From NCBI RefSeq assembly GCF_005862235.1, contig NZ_VCEK01000001.1:124001-188000 (forward strand): a stretch of 64,000 bases of DNA, given 5' to 3'. A program made the translations under genes and the position numbers. This DNA comes from Saccharomonospora piscinae. GTDB taxonomy: Bacteria; Actinomycetota; Actinomycetes; Mycobacteriales; Pseudonocardiaceae. The notes beneath the pieces are model-generated. The model was not told where the DNA came from and did not search any database. It was given only the letters and a program-made list of their open reading frames with translations. Shown piece by piece: positions 16,119 to 25,477 of this stretch; position 1 is the first letter of the stretch, and the number at the start of each line of letters is the position of its first letter.

Positions 16119-18920
16119 TCAGTCGGCCACGAACGAGGGGTCCGACGGCACCCGGGCACGCAGCGCCGCCGCCTGCGGATCGCCGAGCGTGTCGAAGGTG
16201 GTCAGCGCGGTGCGCCAATGCTCACGTGCGCCCTGTGGATCGCCCAGTGCGTGCAGGCAGTCACCGATGCTGTGGTCAGCGCGCGCGGCCGTGCGCTGGT
16301 CACCCGCGGCGCGGGCGGCCTCGGCGGCGCGCCGGTAGCAGTGCAGTGCTCCACTGTGATCGTCTCGGTCGCGGTGCAGATCACCCAGGCTGGCGTAGGT
16401 GAAGCGATGGCCGTCCTCGGCGCCGATCCGCGCCAGCACGGTCAACGCCTCGTGCAGCAGGGTCTCGGCCTGCTCCGGCCTGCCCCGCCTGCGTTCGGTG
16501 TCGCCCGCGTTGTTGAGGCAGATGCCCTCACCGTAGGTGTCACCGACCCGGCGGAAGAGATCGAGCGCCGCGCGGAAGTTGGCGGCCGCGTCGGTCAACT
16601 GCCCCCGGTCGACCTGGACGACGCCAAGGTTGTTCAGGTTCCACGCCGAGCCCGCGAGATCGCCGCACGCCTCGAAGGCCTCCTGGGCTCTGCGGTGGCA
16701 CTCCACCGACTCGGTGAACCGCCGCAGGTCGCTTTTCGCGACCCCCAGTCCCCGTAGGAGCAGTGCCTGTCCGCGCAGGTCGCCCAGTGTGCGGGCGGAT
16801 TCGAGGCCGATCTCGTGGGTGGTGATCCAGTCCGTCCAGTGGCTGCGCAGGTAGTAGAACATCAGCAGCACGGCGGGAAGCTGCCACGCCACCGGGTGTG
16901 GTCCGTGGGCGGCGGCGTGCCGCGCGAGTGCGGACAGGGTGCCCAGTTCGGTCTCACACCAGGTCAGCGCCTCGTCCCTGGTCGCGAACGTCGCGGCGCC
17001 CGGCACCCCGTCCGGCCGAGGCAGCGGGAACGGCACGCCGTGGTGGGAGGCCAGCAGCTCCCGCGCCGCCACGGCGGTGTGCAGGTGGGCGGCGTAGAGC
17101 CGATCCAGCGCGGTCGCGCGGTCCGCGGGACTCTCGTCGGCCGTCGCGACCTCCCGGGCGTAGACGCGCACGAGATCGTGGAACCGGTACCGCCGGGCGG
17201 TGGGTTGCTGCAGGAGCTGCTCGTCGACCAGGGACTCCAGTGCGTCGTCCGCGTCGGCCACCGGGACGTTCGCGAGCGCGGCCGCGGCCTGCGGGGTGAT
17301 CTCCTCTCCCGGGTGCAGGCCGAGCAGCCGGAACAGGCGCTGGTGCTCGGGGGCCAGCGCGCGGTAGGACACTTCGAAGACGGTGCGCAGGTCGCGATCG
17401 CCGACGGACAGCCTGGTCAGGCGCCGGTCGGTGCTGTCGAGCCGGTGAACGAGATCGTTGACCGTCCATACGGGACGGTCTCGAAGGCGGCGCGCCGCCA
17501 GTGCCAGCGCGATCGGCAGGAACCCGCACAGGCGTGCCACCCGGCGGACCGCCGGGGTGTCGTCGGGTACCCGGGAAGCTCCGGCGATGCGCCGGAGCAG
17601 GTCGACGGCCTCGGCCTCGGGCATGACGTCCAGTGGCACCGACCGCAGCCCGTCCAGGCCGGACAGTGAACGCCTGCTGGTGACGATGACGAGACAGCTC
17701 GGGTCGGCGGGCAGCAGCGGGCGAATCTGTTCCTCGTCGGCCACGTTGTCCAGCAGCAACAGCGCCCGCTTGCCCGCCAGCGTACTGCGGAACAGTGCGG
17801 CCCTGGCCTCCTCCTCGACCGGAATGCGGGCGCCGGGGACGCCGAGCAGGCGCAGGAGGTTGTTCAGCGCGTCGCCGGCCCTGGTGGGCGGGGCGCTGCG
17901 GTCGAAGCCACGCAGGTCGCTCCACAGCTGGATGTCCGGGTACTGGCCTCGCTCGACCAGCCGGTGGGCCAGATGCACGGCGAGCCGGGTTTTGCCCGAG
18001 CCGGGCATCCCCGTGATGGCCACGACGCGAGCCGCCGTGGACGACCGAGCACCGTCCAGGTCGGCGAGCTCCAGCAACTGGCTCAGTTCGCGGACCCGGC
18101 CGGTGAACTCGGCGATGTCCATCGGCAGCTGCGCCCGCGCCCCCGCGTGGCTCGGGGCGGTCACGGTCGCGGCCTGCTCGGTCTCCGCGGGGGCCTGCGC
18201 GTCGTCCAGGATGTGGCGATGCACGCGCCGCAGCTCCGCGCCGGGTTCCATGCCGAGTTCGTCGACGAGCCTGCGGCGGACCCACAGGTACGTCTCCAGC
18301 GCCTCGCCACGGCGTCCGCTGCGGTGCAGGACCTGCATGAACTGCGCGACCAGGCCCTCGCGGGTGGGGTGGTGCGCGACCAGCTCCCGCAGTTGCGGCA
18401 GCAGCGGCTCGTGCTCGCCCAGGACCAGCGCCGCCGCGGCCTGCGCTTCCACCGCCAGCAGGTACCGCTCGTGCAGGCGTAATCCCACGTGCTCGGTGAC
18501 GGGGAGCCCGTCGAGGTCGGCGAGCGGCCCGCCGCGCCACAGCCGCAGCGCCTCGGCCAGCAGCCTGTGGCGTTCCTCGGGGTCGACGCCGCGTGCCGTG
18601 CCGCGTCTTATCCTGTCCTCGAAGTCCACCATGTCGACGCGGTGCGGCGGGGTGGAGATCCGGTATCCCGAGGGCGCGGTGTCGATCACGTCGCTGCCCA
18701 GCACACTCCGGAGCCGCCGGACGTAGTTGCGCACCGTCGGCCTGGCGCTCGCCGGGGGCTCAGGGCCCCACAGGTCCTGCCGGATGGTGTGGTGCGAGAC
18801 CACCTCGTTCGCCCGGATGGCGAGTGAGGCGAGGACCGCGCGCAGCATCCGGGCGTTCACGGGCACGGCAATTCCCTCGCGCCGGACCTCCACCGGCCCC
18901 AGCACGCGGATCTCCCACAC
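16119..18920 (-). CDS. SARP-type transcriptional regulator with NB-ARC ATPase and TPR domains (AfsR/DnrI-like)
   Basis: 933 residues from GTG 18920 with GGGGGAGGAG 7 nt upstream. Residues 1-95: OmpR-like winged HTH (RVLGPVEVRREGIAVPVNAR). About 100-250: bacterial transcriptional activator domain (DELGMEPGAELRRVHRHIL). Then an NB-ARC P-loop (ITGMPGSGKTRLAVHLAHRL) and Walker B (LLLLDNVAD). The last 300 residues are TPR repeats (LGVVQVDRGQLTDAAANFRAA and others). Such regulators switch on secondary metabolism in response to nucleotide state. No biosynthetic genes are adjacent; the PKS locus is 23 kb away. Confidence 0.92.
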   Translation of the reverse strand: MWEIRVLGPVEVRREGIAVPVNARMLRAVLASLAIRANEVVSHHTIRQDLWGPEPPASARPTVRNYVRRLRSVLGSDVIDTAPSGYRISTPPHRVDMVDFEDRIRRGTARGVDPEERHRLLAEALRLWRGGPLADLDGLPVTEHVGLRLHERYLLAVEAQAAAALVLGEHEPLLPQLRELVAHHPTREGLVAQFMQVLHRSGRRGEALETYLWVRRRLVDELGMEPGAELRRVHRHILDDAQAPAETEQAATVTAPSHAGARAQLPMDIAEFTGRVRELSQLLELADLDGARSSTAARVVAITGMPGSGKTRLAVHLAHRLVERGQYPDIQLWSDLRGFDRSAPPTRAGDALNNLLRLLGVPGARIPVEEEARAALFRSTLAGKRALLLLDNVADEEQIRPLLPADPSCLVIVTSRRSLSGLDGLRSVPLDVMPEAEAVDLLRRIAGASRVPDDTPAVRRVARLCGFLPIALALAARRLRDRPVWTVNDLVHRLDSTDRRLTRLSVGDRDLRTVFEVSYRALAPEHQRLFRLLGLHPGEEITPQAAAALANVPVADADDALESLVDEQLLQQPTARRYRFHDLVRVYAREVATADESPADRATALDRLYAAHLHTAVAARELLASHHGVPFPLPRPDGVPGAATFATRDEALTWCETELGTLSALARHAAAHGPHPVAWQLPAVLLMFYYLRSHWTDWITTHEIGLESARTLGDLRGQALLLRGLGVAKSDLRRFTESVECHRRAQEAFEACGDLAGSAWNLNNLGVVQVDRGQLTDAAANFRAALDLFRRVGDTYGEGICLNNAGDTERRRGRPEQAETLLHEALTVLARIGAEDGHRFTYASLGDLHRDRDDHSGALHCYRRAAEAARAAGDQRTAARADHSIGDCLHALGDPQGAREHWRTALTTFDTLGDPQAAALRARVPSDPSFVAD

Positions 18921-19188
18921 CCGTGAGCTCCTCCCCCCAGAACGAACGCGACGACCGGGGCGACGGCACCGGCTCGTCACTGAAACGATACTGGACGGCT
19001 CGCAGGCCAGGGACGGCGCACGGCGGCGTGGGCGGGGAGAAAAGGCGGCGGACGACAGGCGGCCGCCTCGCCGCGAAGGTGACCGGGTGATCGCCCTGAG
19101 CGAACCGGCCCCGATCAGCCCCTCGGGAACCGCTGGGCGGCGTAACGTGAAGCCGGGCGAGCCGATCGAATCGAGGAGTGGACCATTC

Positions 19189-19830
19189 ATGGAGACTACT
19201 GTGGACCGAGTGTCCAATCACGACACTGTTGCTGGGCATGGCACCCGGTGGCCCGAGCTGAGTGCGCCGGGTGCGTCCCCTGCGAGTGATCCCGTGTTCG
19301 ACCAGCTGCTTCGCTCGCGGATCGTGTTCCTCGGTTCCGAGGTCACCGACGAGGTGGCGAACCGGATCACCGCACAGTTGTTGTTGCTCGCCGCGGAGGA
19401 TGGTCAGCGGGACATCTCGTTCTATGTGAACTCGCCGGGTGGTTCGGTGACCGCGGGAATGGCCATTTACGACACCATGCAGCTCATCGCGCCCGACGTG
19501 CAGACCTGGGGCATGGGTTTCGTGGCGTCGATGGGGCAGTTCCTGCTGTCCTCCGGCGCGCGCGGCAAGCGGTACCTGTTGCCCAACACCCGTGTCCTGA
19601 TGCACCAGCCCTCGGCCGGGGTGAGCGGTACCGCGAGCGACATCGCGATCCAGGCCGGGGCCTTCGCCGAGGCGAAACGGCGGATCGCCGAGCTGACGGC
19701 GGAGCAGACCGGGCAGCCGATGGAGCGGATCGTCGCCGACGCCGACCGCGACCGCTGGTTCACCGCGAAGGAGGCGCTGGAGTACGGCTTCGCCGACCAG
19801 ATCGTCAGCCGTGCGCGTCCGGAGCGGTGA
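19189..19830 (+). CDS. clpP: ATP-dependent Clp protease proteolytic subunit (ClpP paralogue)
   Basis: 213 residues from ATG 19189 with GAGGAG upstream. The catalytic triad is visible: Ser in GFVASMGQFLLSSG, His in VLMHQPSAG, Asp in DADRDRWFTAKEAL. Compared with standard ClpP (QAASMGAFLL), the serine neighbourhood is altered. It is a lone clpP with no partner clpP or clpX next to it, as for the accessory clpP genes of actinomycetes. Divergent from the SARP gene; its end overlaps the convergent esterase gene by 26 bp. Confidence 0.92.
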   Translation: METTVDRVSNHDTVAGHGTRWPELSAPGASPASDPVFDQLLRSRIVFLGSEVTDEVANRITAQLLLLAAEDGQRDISFYVNSPGGSVTAGMAIYDTMQLIAPDVQTWGMGFVASMGQFLLSSGARGKRYLLPNTRVLMHQPSAGVSGTASDIAIQAGAFAEAKRRIAELTAEQTGQPMERIVADADRDRWFTAKEALEYGFADQIVSRARPER

Positions 19831-21016
19831 TCTGACGTTCCCGATCGTCGACGGCTCGGGCACCCTGGGCGCCCTCGCGCAGCCGCACCCAGTCGGTGAA
19901 GTCCTCGACGGCGTCGACGACGGCGTGGAAGCGCACCGACGGGAACCGGTCGAACGAGTGCTGGGCGCCGGGGAGCTCGGCGTACACCACGGGCTCAGTG
20001 GTCCGGTCGCGGAGCGCGGCGACGAACTGCCGAGCCCCGTCGGGGGGCACGAACGTGTCGTTGTCACCGTGGATCACGAGGACCGGCGGCGCGTGCGCGT
20101 GGGCGTAGGAGTCGGGAGTGGAGGCGACGACGGACTCGTCGTGCAGGTGCGGGTAGTACTCGCCGAGGTAGCCGTACAGGACCACCGCCGCCGTGATCGT
20201 GGTGTCGGCGCCGTGGACGCCCTCCTCCAGCGCGCTCTCGCCCGGTGTGAGCGCGCACAGTGCCGCGAGGTGGCCGCCTGCCGAACTCCCGGCCATGACG
20301 ATCGTGCCTGGGTCGGCCCCGTGGTCCGCGCCGTGCTCGCGGACCCAGGCGATGACCCGCTTGGCGTCGTTGACGTGCTCGACGAAACCGGCCTTCGGCT
20401 GGAGCCGGTAGTTCGCGGCCACGCACACCCAGCCACGCGCCGCGAGGCGCGTGAGCAGCAGGCGGGCCTCCCGGCTCTTGCGGCCGCTGCGGTAGCCGCC
20501 GCCGTGCAGGTAGATCAGTGTGGGGCCGGTCGTGGTGTCGCGGTGACGGTAGAGGTCGAGCCGGTGCCGTGCGCCGGCATCACCGTAGATGAGGTTGCGC
20601 ACGCGGCGGACCCGCAGGTCGGGCACGGGCAGTGGCACCAGCGCGGCCCACAGGCGCCACACCGTCGATCTCGCCGCCCGCCCGGTGGGACGGCCCGTCC
20701 CGAGTTCCTGGTCGAGGGCCTGGCGCAGCACTGCCGCAGCGCGCAGTGTCCGCGCGAACAGCACCAGTTGCCCGGCGGCGATGGCCGCCGCGAGCCCTAG
20801 TAGGGCGGGCGCGGCCGGCCAGGCCAGGTCATCCTCCACCACGGCGAGCGCGGTCGACGCGAGCAGGAAACCGAGGACGAGCAGCGGCAGCTCCGCGATG
20901 ACCATGCTCATGACCCAGCTGAACACGGCGAGTGGCCGGGGAGAGCGTAGCGGAGCCAGCGCGAGGCCGGTGCAGAGGCCCAAGAGGAGGAGCGTGACGA
21001 GGTACCCAACAGGCAT
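19805..21016 (-). CDS. Membrane-anchored alpha/beta hydrolase (hormone-sensitive-lipase-like esterase)
   Basis: 403 residues from ATG 21016; the frame is open to 21100, so the N-terminus is uncertain. The first 110 residues hold three or four membrane helices. The hydrolase domain follows: oxyanion motif YLHGGGYRSG, nucleophile elbow MAGSSAGGHLAAL, acid in HGDNDTFVP, His in GAQHSFDRFP. The HGGG motif places it in the BD-FAE/HSL esterase group. It overlaps clpP convergently and is divergent from the histidine kinase gene. Confidence 0.87.
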   Translation of the reverse strand: MPVGYLVTLLLLGLCTGLALAPLRSPRPLAVFSWVMSMVIAELPLLVLGFLLASTALAVVEDDLAWPAAPALLGLAAAIAAGQLVLFARTLRAAAVLRQALDQELGTGRPTGRAARSTVWRLWAALVPLPVPDLRVRRVRNLIYGDAGARHRLDLYRHRDTTTGPTLIYLHGGGYRSGRKSREARLLLTRLAARGWVCVAANYRLQPKAGFVEHVNDAKRVIAWVREHGADHGADPGTIVMAGSSAGGHLAALCALTPGESALEEGVHGADTTITAAVVLYGYLGEYYPHLHDESVVASTPDSYAHAHAPPVLVIHGDNDTFVPPDGARQFVAALRDRTTEPVVYAELPGAQHSFDRFPSVRFHAVVDAVEDFTDWVRLREGAQGARAVDDRERQITAPDAHG

Positions 21017-21116
21017 GGGTGAATTGTGGACTGGTGACGCCGCGTCCGCATCGGCCGGGACGCCAGCACGACTTCGACCAAAGTCGTAGCTGTCCGTCAC
21101 GGCCTAGGCTGCCGGG

Positions 21117-22247
21117 ATGCGGAGTCGTTCTCGTCGGCACTGGATGTGGTTCGCGAGCGGGGTGCTCGGTCTGGTGGTGCTGGCCACCGCGTGGGCCGAG
21201 TACGACACCGGCGGGCCCGGTGGGTGGTGGGCCGTGCGGGGCGCCGCGGGCGTGGCGTCGCTGGTGGCGCTGCCCTGGTTGCTGCGGCGGCCGGTGCCCA
21301 CCGCGCTCGTGCTCGCGTTGTTCGCGTCGTTCGCCACCACGGTCACGCCGATGTCCACTCTGGCTACGGTGCACGTGGCGCGTTACCGGCCGTTCCGTGT
21401 GGCCCTCGGCACCGCGCTGGCCGGAGCCTGCGCGCACGGGGTGCGCGGCCTGTGGCTGCCGATGGCGGGCCTGCCCTACGGCTGGTGGCTGGTGCTCGTG
21501 GTGGCCGTGCACGCGGGACTGCTCGGCTGGGGTGCGTGGGGTGCGGCGCGTGCCGAGGTCGTGGCCTCGCTCGCCGAGCGTGCTCGCAGGGCGGAGGCGG
21601 AGCAGGCCCGGCTCGTCGCCGAGGCCCGCGCGGCCGAACGCAACCGGATCGCCCGCGAGCTGCACGACGCGCTGGCCCACCGGCTGTCCCTGCTCGCCAC
21701 CTGTGCGGGAGCGCTCGAGTACCGGCCGGACCAGTCGCCCCAGCGACTCGCAGAGACGGCCGGGGTCGTCCGCGGCGCCGCCCACCGTGCGCTGGAGGAC
21801 GTGCGGGAGGTCGTCACACTGCTGCACGAGGACGAGTCCGGCGGCGCGGTCACCGCACCGACACCGGGACTGGCGAACCTGCCGGAGTTGGTCGACGAGG
21901 CACGGCAGGTGGGCACCGTAGTGCACTTGCGGGATCGGCTGGCGGCGGACGCCGAGGCGCCCGGCCAAGCCGGGCGCACGGTCTACCGGGTCGTGCAGGA
22001 GGCTCTCACCAACGCCCGCAAGCACGCACCGGGCAGGCCGGTGACCCTCACGATCGAGGGCGCGCCCGGTGACGGGATTACGGTGGCGGTGGTCAACGCG
22101 CGGTCGAGCGCGGGCAGCGGCCTGCCCGGCGCGGGCAGAGGCTTACTCGGCCTGGCCGAGCGGCTGCGCCTCGCGGGCGGCTGGGTGCGCCACGAGGCGG
22201 ACCCGGAGCGCTTCCGGCTGCGAGCCTGGTTACCGTGGCCCCCGTGA
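21117..22247 (+). CDS. Sensor histidine kinase, NarL-type (HisKA_3)
   Basis: 376 residues. About four N-terminal membrane segments act as sensor, then a coiled linker (AERARRAEAEQARLVAEARA). The H-box is ERNRIARELHDALAHRLSLL, with His as the phosphorylation site. The HATPase domain has RVVQEALTNARKHAPG (N-box) and GRGLLGLAERLRLAGG (G-box). It overlaps the response regulator gene by 13 nt. Signal unknown. Confidence 0.93.
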   Translation: MRSRSRRHWMWFASGVLGLVVLATAWAEYDTGGPGGWWAVRGAAGVASLVALPWLLRRPVPTALVLALFASFATTVTPMSTLATVHVARYRPFRVALGTALAGACAHGVRGLWLPMAGLPYGWWLVLVVAVHAGLLGWGAWGAARAEVVASLAERARRAEAEQARLVAEARAAERNRIARELHDALAHRLSLLATCAGALEYRPDQSPQRLAETAGVVRGAAHRALEDVREVVTLLHEDESGGAVTAPTPGLANLPELVDEARQVGTVVHLRDRLAADAEAPGQAGRTVYRVVQEALTNARKHAPGRPVTLTIEGAPGDGITVAVVNARSSAGSGLPGAGRGLLGLAERLRLAGGWVRHEADPERFRLRAWLPWPP

Positions 22248-22894
22248 CATCGATTCGGCTGGTCATCGTGGACGACGATCCGCTCGTCCGCGCCGGGCTG
22301 CGGGTCATGCTCGACGGCGCGGACGGCATCGTGGTGGTCGCCGAGGCCGCGGACGGTGGCGAGGTGCCCCGGGTGTTGGACGCCAACCCCGCGGATGTGG
22401 TGCTCATGGACCTCCGGATGCCCCGGGTCGACGGCATCACCGCGACCCGGCGAGCCCGGGACAGGGCGGACGCTCCGCAGGTCATCGTGCTGACCACCTT
22501 CGATAGCGACGACAACGTGGTCAGCGCGCTGCGTGCGGGGGCGGTGGGGTTCCTGCTCAAGGACACGCCGCCGGGAGACATCGTCGCGGCGTTGCGCCGC
22601 GTGGTCGCCGGTGATCCCGCCGTGTCCTCGCCGGTGCTGCGGCGGCTGCTCGACCGCACCGTCGCCCGCGACGAGCTGCGGGACACGGCACGAGCCGCGC
22701 TCGCCAAGCTGAGCGCCCGCGAGCACGACGTCGTCGTGGCGCTGGAGCAGGGTTACACCAATGCCGACATCGCGCGGCGCCTCGGTGTCAGCGTCGCCAC
22801 GGTGAAGACCCACCTGACCAGCGTCCTCACCAAACTCGGCGTCGACAACCGCACCCAGGTCGCGTTGCTGGTACACGACGCCCACCTCCCCTGA
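22235..22894 (+). CDS. LuxR/NarL family response regulator
   Basis: 219 residues from GTG 22235 (GTG 22244 gives a more typical N-terminus, MTSIRLVIVDDDP). Receiver domain 1-120 with phospho-acceptor Asp in VVLMDLRMP and Lys in FLLKDTPP. LuxR HTH at about 155-215 (LSAREHDVVVALEQGYTNAD, then VKTHLTSVLTKLG). It is the partner of the overlapping kinase. Its stop lies 5 bp before repeat element R1. Confidence 0.94.
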   Translation: MAPVTSIRLVIVDDDPLVRAGLRVMLDGADGIVVVAEAADGGEVPRVLDANPADVVLMDLRMPRVDGITATRRARDRADAPQVIVLTTFDSDDNVVSALRAGAVGFLLKDTPPGDIVAALRRVVAGDPAVSSPVLRRLLDRTVARDELRDTARAALAKLSAREHDVVVALEQGYTNADIARRLGVSVATVKTHLTSVLTKLGVDNRTQVALLVHDAHLP

Positions 22895-22899
22895 CCGTC

Positions 22900-22994
22900 G
22901 TGTCCGCAGCCTGCGTAGCTGTGTCCCCATCGTGCGGTGCGGACACAGCTACGAGAAGTGCGGACACGGCTACCTAATCTGCGGACACGGCTAC
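22900..22994. repeat. Intergenic 21-bp-period repeat element R1
   Basis: One reverse unit (22915-22929) preceded by a partial one (22900-22908), an 8-bp centre TCGTGCGG, then three forward units TGCGGACACGGCTAC-like at 22938, 22959 and 22980. Units are 15 bp with 6-bp spacers, exactly 21 bp apart. It fills the gap between the convergent response-regulator and MHS-transporter genes, touching neither stop. Confidence 0.92.
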
Positions 22995-22996
22995 CG

Positions 22997-24319
22997 TCAG
23001 TTCGTGACACCCAGGTCGGCGCCCCGGGGCTCCTTCACCGCGGTGGCGCCCGCGAACGAGACCACGCACAGCACCATGATGTAGAGGCCGACGGAGCCGG
23101 ACCAGCCGGTGTTCTGCATCAGCAGCTCCGCGATCGTCGGGGCGAACGCCCCGCCGAGGATGGCGCCGAGTGCGTAGCCGATCGATACTCCCGAGTACCG
23201 CACCGAGACGGGGAACATCTCGGCGTACATCGCCGACATCGGTCCGTACGACAGGCCGAGCCCGAACGTGAGCACGAAGATCGATCCCGCGAACAGCAGG
23301 ATGTTGCCGCTGTCGATGAGCAAAAACAGCGGGACCATCCACACGAACACGAACGCGTAGCCGAGCTGGAACGTGCGTACCCGGCCGATGCGGTCGGACA
23401 GCGCTCCGCCGTAGAGCGTGAACCCGAGCCAGCCGCACGAGGCGAAGACCGTGGCGAGCAGCACCGGGCCTCGCTCCATGCCCAGCTCCGACGTGCCGTA
23501 CGAGATGAAGTAGGCGATCACGAGATACCCGGCCGCGTTGTTCGCCACGAAGATCAGCGCCGTGAGCACGACCTGCCTGGTGTTGCCGCGGAACAGATCC
23601 CGCAGCGGAGCCGACGAGTCCTTCTTGCGTTGCAGCATCTCGCGGAACACCGGGCTCTCCTCCACCGAGCGGCGGATGAGGTAGCCGAGCCCGACGAGCA
23701 GCACCGACAGCAGGAACGGGACGCGCCAGCCCCACGCCTCGAACTGCGCGGGCGTGGTGATCGTGGTCATGAGCCACAGCACCCCGGTCGCCAGTATCAG
23801 TCCGATGGGGACACCGATCTGCGGATACGCTCCGAACAGTCCCCTCCGGTGCAGTGGCGCGTGTTCCACCGACATCAGGGCGGCTCCGCCCCACTCGCCG
23901 CCCGCCGAGAATCCCTGCACGATCCGCAGCAGCATCAGTGCGACGGGCGCGGCGACACCGATCTCGACGTAGGTCGGCAACAGTCCGATGAGGGCGGTCG
24001 CCGAGCCCATCGTCACGAGAGTGAAGACGAGCATCTTCTTGCGGCCGAGTTTGTCGCCGTAACGGCCCGCGACGATGGCGCCCAGCGGCCGGAACAGGAA
24101 GCTGATGCCGATGGTGGCGAGCGAGAGCACCGTGGCGAGGCCGGGGGAGTCCTCGCTGACGGGGGCGAAGAACAGTGGTGCGAGCACCAGGCTGGCCGCC
24201 TGCGCGTAGATGAAGAAGTCGTACCACTCGATGGATGTCCCGGCGAGGGTGCTGAACAGGACCTTCCGTTCCTCCCGCGACAGCCCGGGGCGGTCGGTCG
24301 GGGACGTGCGAGTGGGCAT
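22997..24319 (-). CDS. MFS transporter, metabolite:H+ symporter (MHS) family
   Basis: 440 residues, 12 membrane segments. Start ATG 24319. The MHS signature is clear: SIEWYDFFIYAQAASLVL at the first helix, RYGDKLGRKKMLV after helix 2, and RIVQGFSAGGEWGGAALMSV. Family members import shikimate, dicarboxylates, betaine or aromatic acids with protons. Divergent from the MBL and hydroxylase genes, which suggests uptake of a related (perhaps aromatic) substrate. Confidence 0.92.
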   Translation of the reverse strand: MPTRTSPTDRPGLSREERKVLFSTLAGTSIEWYDFFIYAQAASLVLAPLFFAPVSEDSPGLATVLSLATIGISFLFRPLGAIVAGRYGDKLGRKKMLVFTLVTMGSATALIGLLPTYVEIGVAAPVALMLLRIVQGFSAGGEWGGAALMSVEHAPLHRRGLFGAYPQIGVPIGLILATGVLWLMTTITTPAQFEAWGWRVPFLLSVLLVGLGYLIRRSVEESPVFREMLQRKKDSSAPLRDLFRGNTRQVVLTALIFVANNAAGYLVIAYFISYGTSELGMERGPVLLATVFASCGWLGFTLYGGALSDRIGRVRTFQLGYAFVFVWMVPLFLLIDSGNILLFAGSIFVLTFGLGLSYGPMSAMYAEMFPVSVRYSGVSIGYALGAILGGAFAPTIAELLMQNTGWSGSVGLYIMVLCVVSFAGATAVKEPRGADLGVTN

Positions 24320-24499
24320 GGGAACTCCGTTGTTCGGCTGACACTCGGATCGAGCGGATAGTAGACGCCGCATCGGCGTTCGTCAGCCCCTTGAATCCGG
24401 CGGGATGCCGGATCGGCGGACGGTCTTGCCGTGTTGGTGGCCGGGGATCTAGGCTCGGGCGCGGAGATAGTTCAGACGTTAACCATCGGAGGTGGCGTC

Positions 24500-25462
24500 G
24501 TGGCCCCGAAGGCGTTCGCTTCGTCGGCGGATCTGGAGGACAAGCAACAGACGCTGGAGGTGCTGGCCGACGGCGTCTACGCGCTGACCGCCGAGGGCGA
24601 TCCCAACGTCGGCGCGATCGAGGGCGAGGACTTCCTCGTGTGCTTCGAGGCGCTGGCGACGCCGGTGGCGGCCCGTGAGTGGCTGGCGCTGCTGCGGGAG
24701 CACACCGACAAGCCGGTGCGCTACCTGGTGCTCTCCCACTACCACGCGGTGCGCGTGCTGGGGGCGTCGGCGTTCGACGCGGACGTGATCGTCGCCCACG
24801 AGAACACGCGGGCGCTGGTGGCGGAGCGCGGTCGCGAGGACTGGGAGAGCGAGTTCGCGCGCATGCCGAGACTGGCCAAGGCCGCGGACTCCGTGCCGGG
24901 CCTGACGTGGCCGACACTGACGTTCTCCGACCGGCTCACCATCGATCTCGGTGGTGACCGCGGCGAGTTGGTGCTGCAGTACTGCGGGCGCGGGCACACC
25001 GAGGGCGACATCGTGGCCTGGCTCCCGCGGCGGCGCGTGCTCTTCGCGGGCGACCTGGTGGAGGCGGAGGCCGCGCTGTACACGGGCGATGCCTTCCACC
25101 GGGACTGGGCGGCGACGACGCTGGACCGGGTGAAGGCGTTCGGCGCCGAGGCGCTCGTCGGCGGGCGTGGTGCGGTGAGCCGGGGCCGGGCGGCGGTGGA
25201 CGCCGCCGTGGAGCAGACCCGCGACTTCCTCCGGGTGATGATCCGCGAAGTCGGAGCGGTCCACCATGCGGGCGGGACGCTGCGGGAGGCCTTCGAGCGC
25301 ACGCACACGGCGCTCGCCCCGCGCTACGGGCGCTGGCCGATCTTCGAGCACTGCCTGCCGTTCGACGTCGCGCGGCTCTGGGACGAGTTGTCCGGTGTCG
25401 AACGTCCGGTGATCTGGACCGCGGAACGCGACCGCGAGGTGTGGGACCTGTTGCAGGGCTGA
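24500..25462 (+). CDS. MBL-fold metallo-hydrolase with incomplete second zinc site
   Basis: 320 residues from GTG 24500, chosen for GGAGG 7 nt upstream. The MBL fold is clear, but motif I reads SHYHAVRVLG where HxHxDH is usual: the two motif I histidines of zinc site 1 remain, while the Asp and His of site 2 are Val and Arg. GRGHTEGD supplies the third His and FAGDLVE the bridging Asp. The last His is replaced (GGRGAV). At most one metal seems bound. It is 15 bp upstream of the hydroxylase gene and probably cotranscribed with it. Confidence 0.85.
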   Translation: MAPKAFASSADLEDKQQTLEVLADGVYALTAEGDPNVGAIEGEDFLVCFEALATPVAAREWLALLREHTDKPVRYLVLSHYHAVRVLGASAFDADVIVAHENTRALVAERGREDWESEFARMPRLAKAADSVPGLTWPTLTFSDRLTIDLGGDRGELVLQYCGRGHTEGDIVAWLPRRRVLFAGDLVEAEAALYTGDAFHRDWAATTLDRVKAFGAEALVGGRGAVSRGRAAVDAAVEQTRDFLRVMIREVGAVHHAGGTLREAFERTHTALAPRYGRWPIFEHCLPFDVARLWDELSGVERPVIWTAERDREVWDLLQG

Positions 25463-25477
25463 GCGGAGACCGGGGCG

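Noticed and set aside
16119-19217. N-terminal extension of the SARP protein to 1032 residues
   Set aside because: The extra 99 residues are Arg/Ser-rich, overlap the clpP start, and the GTG at 18920 has a far better ribosome site and the conserved domain start.
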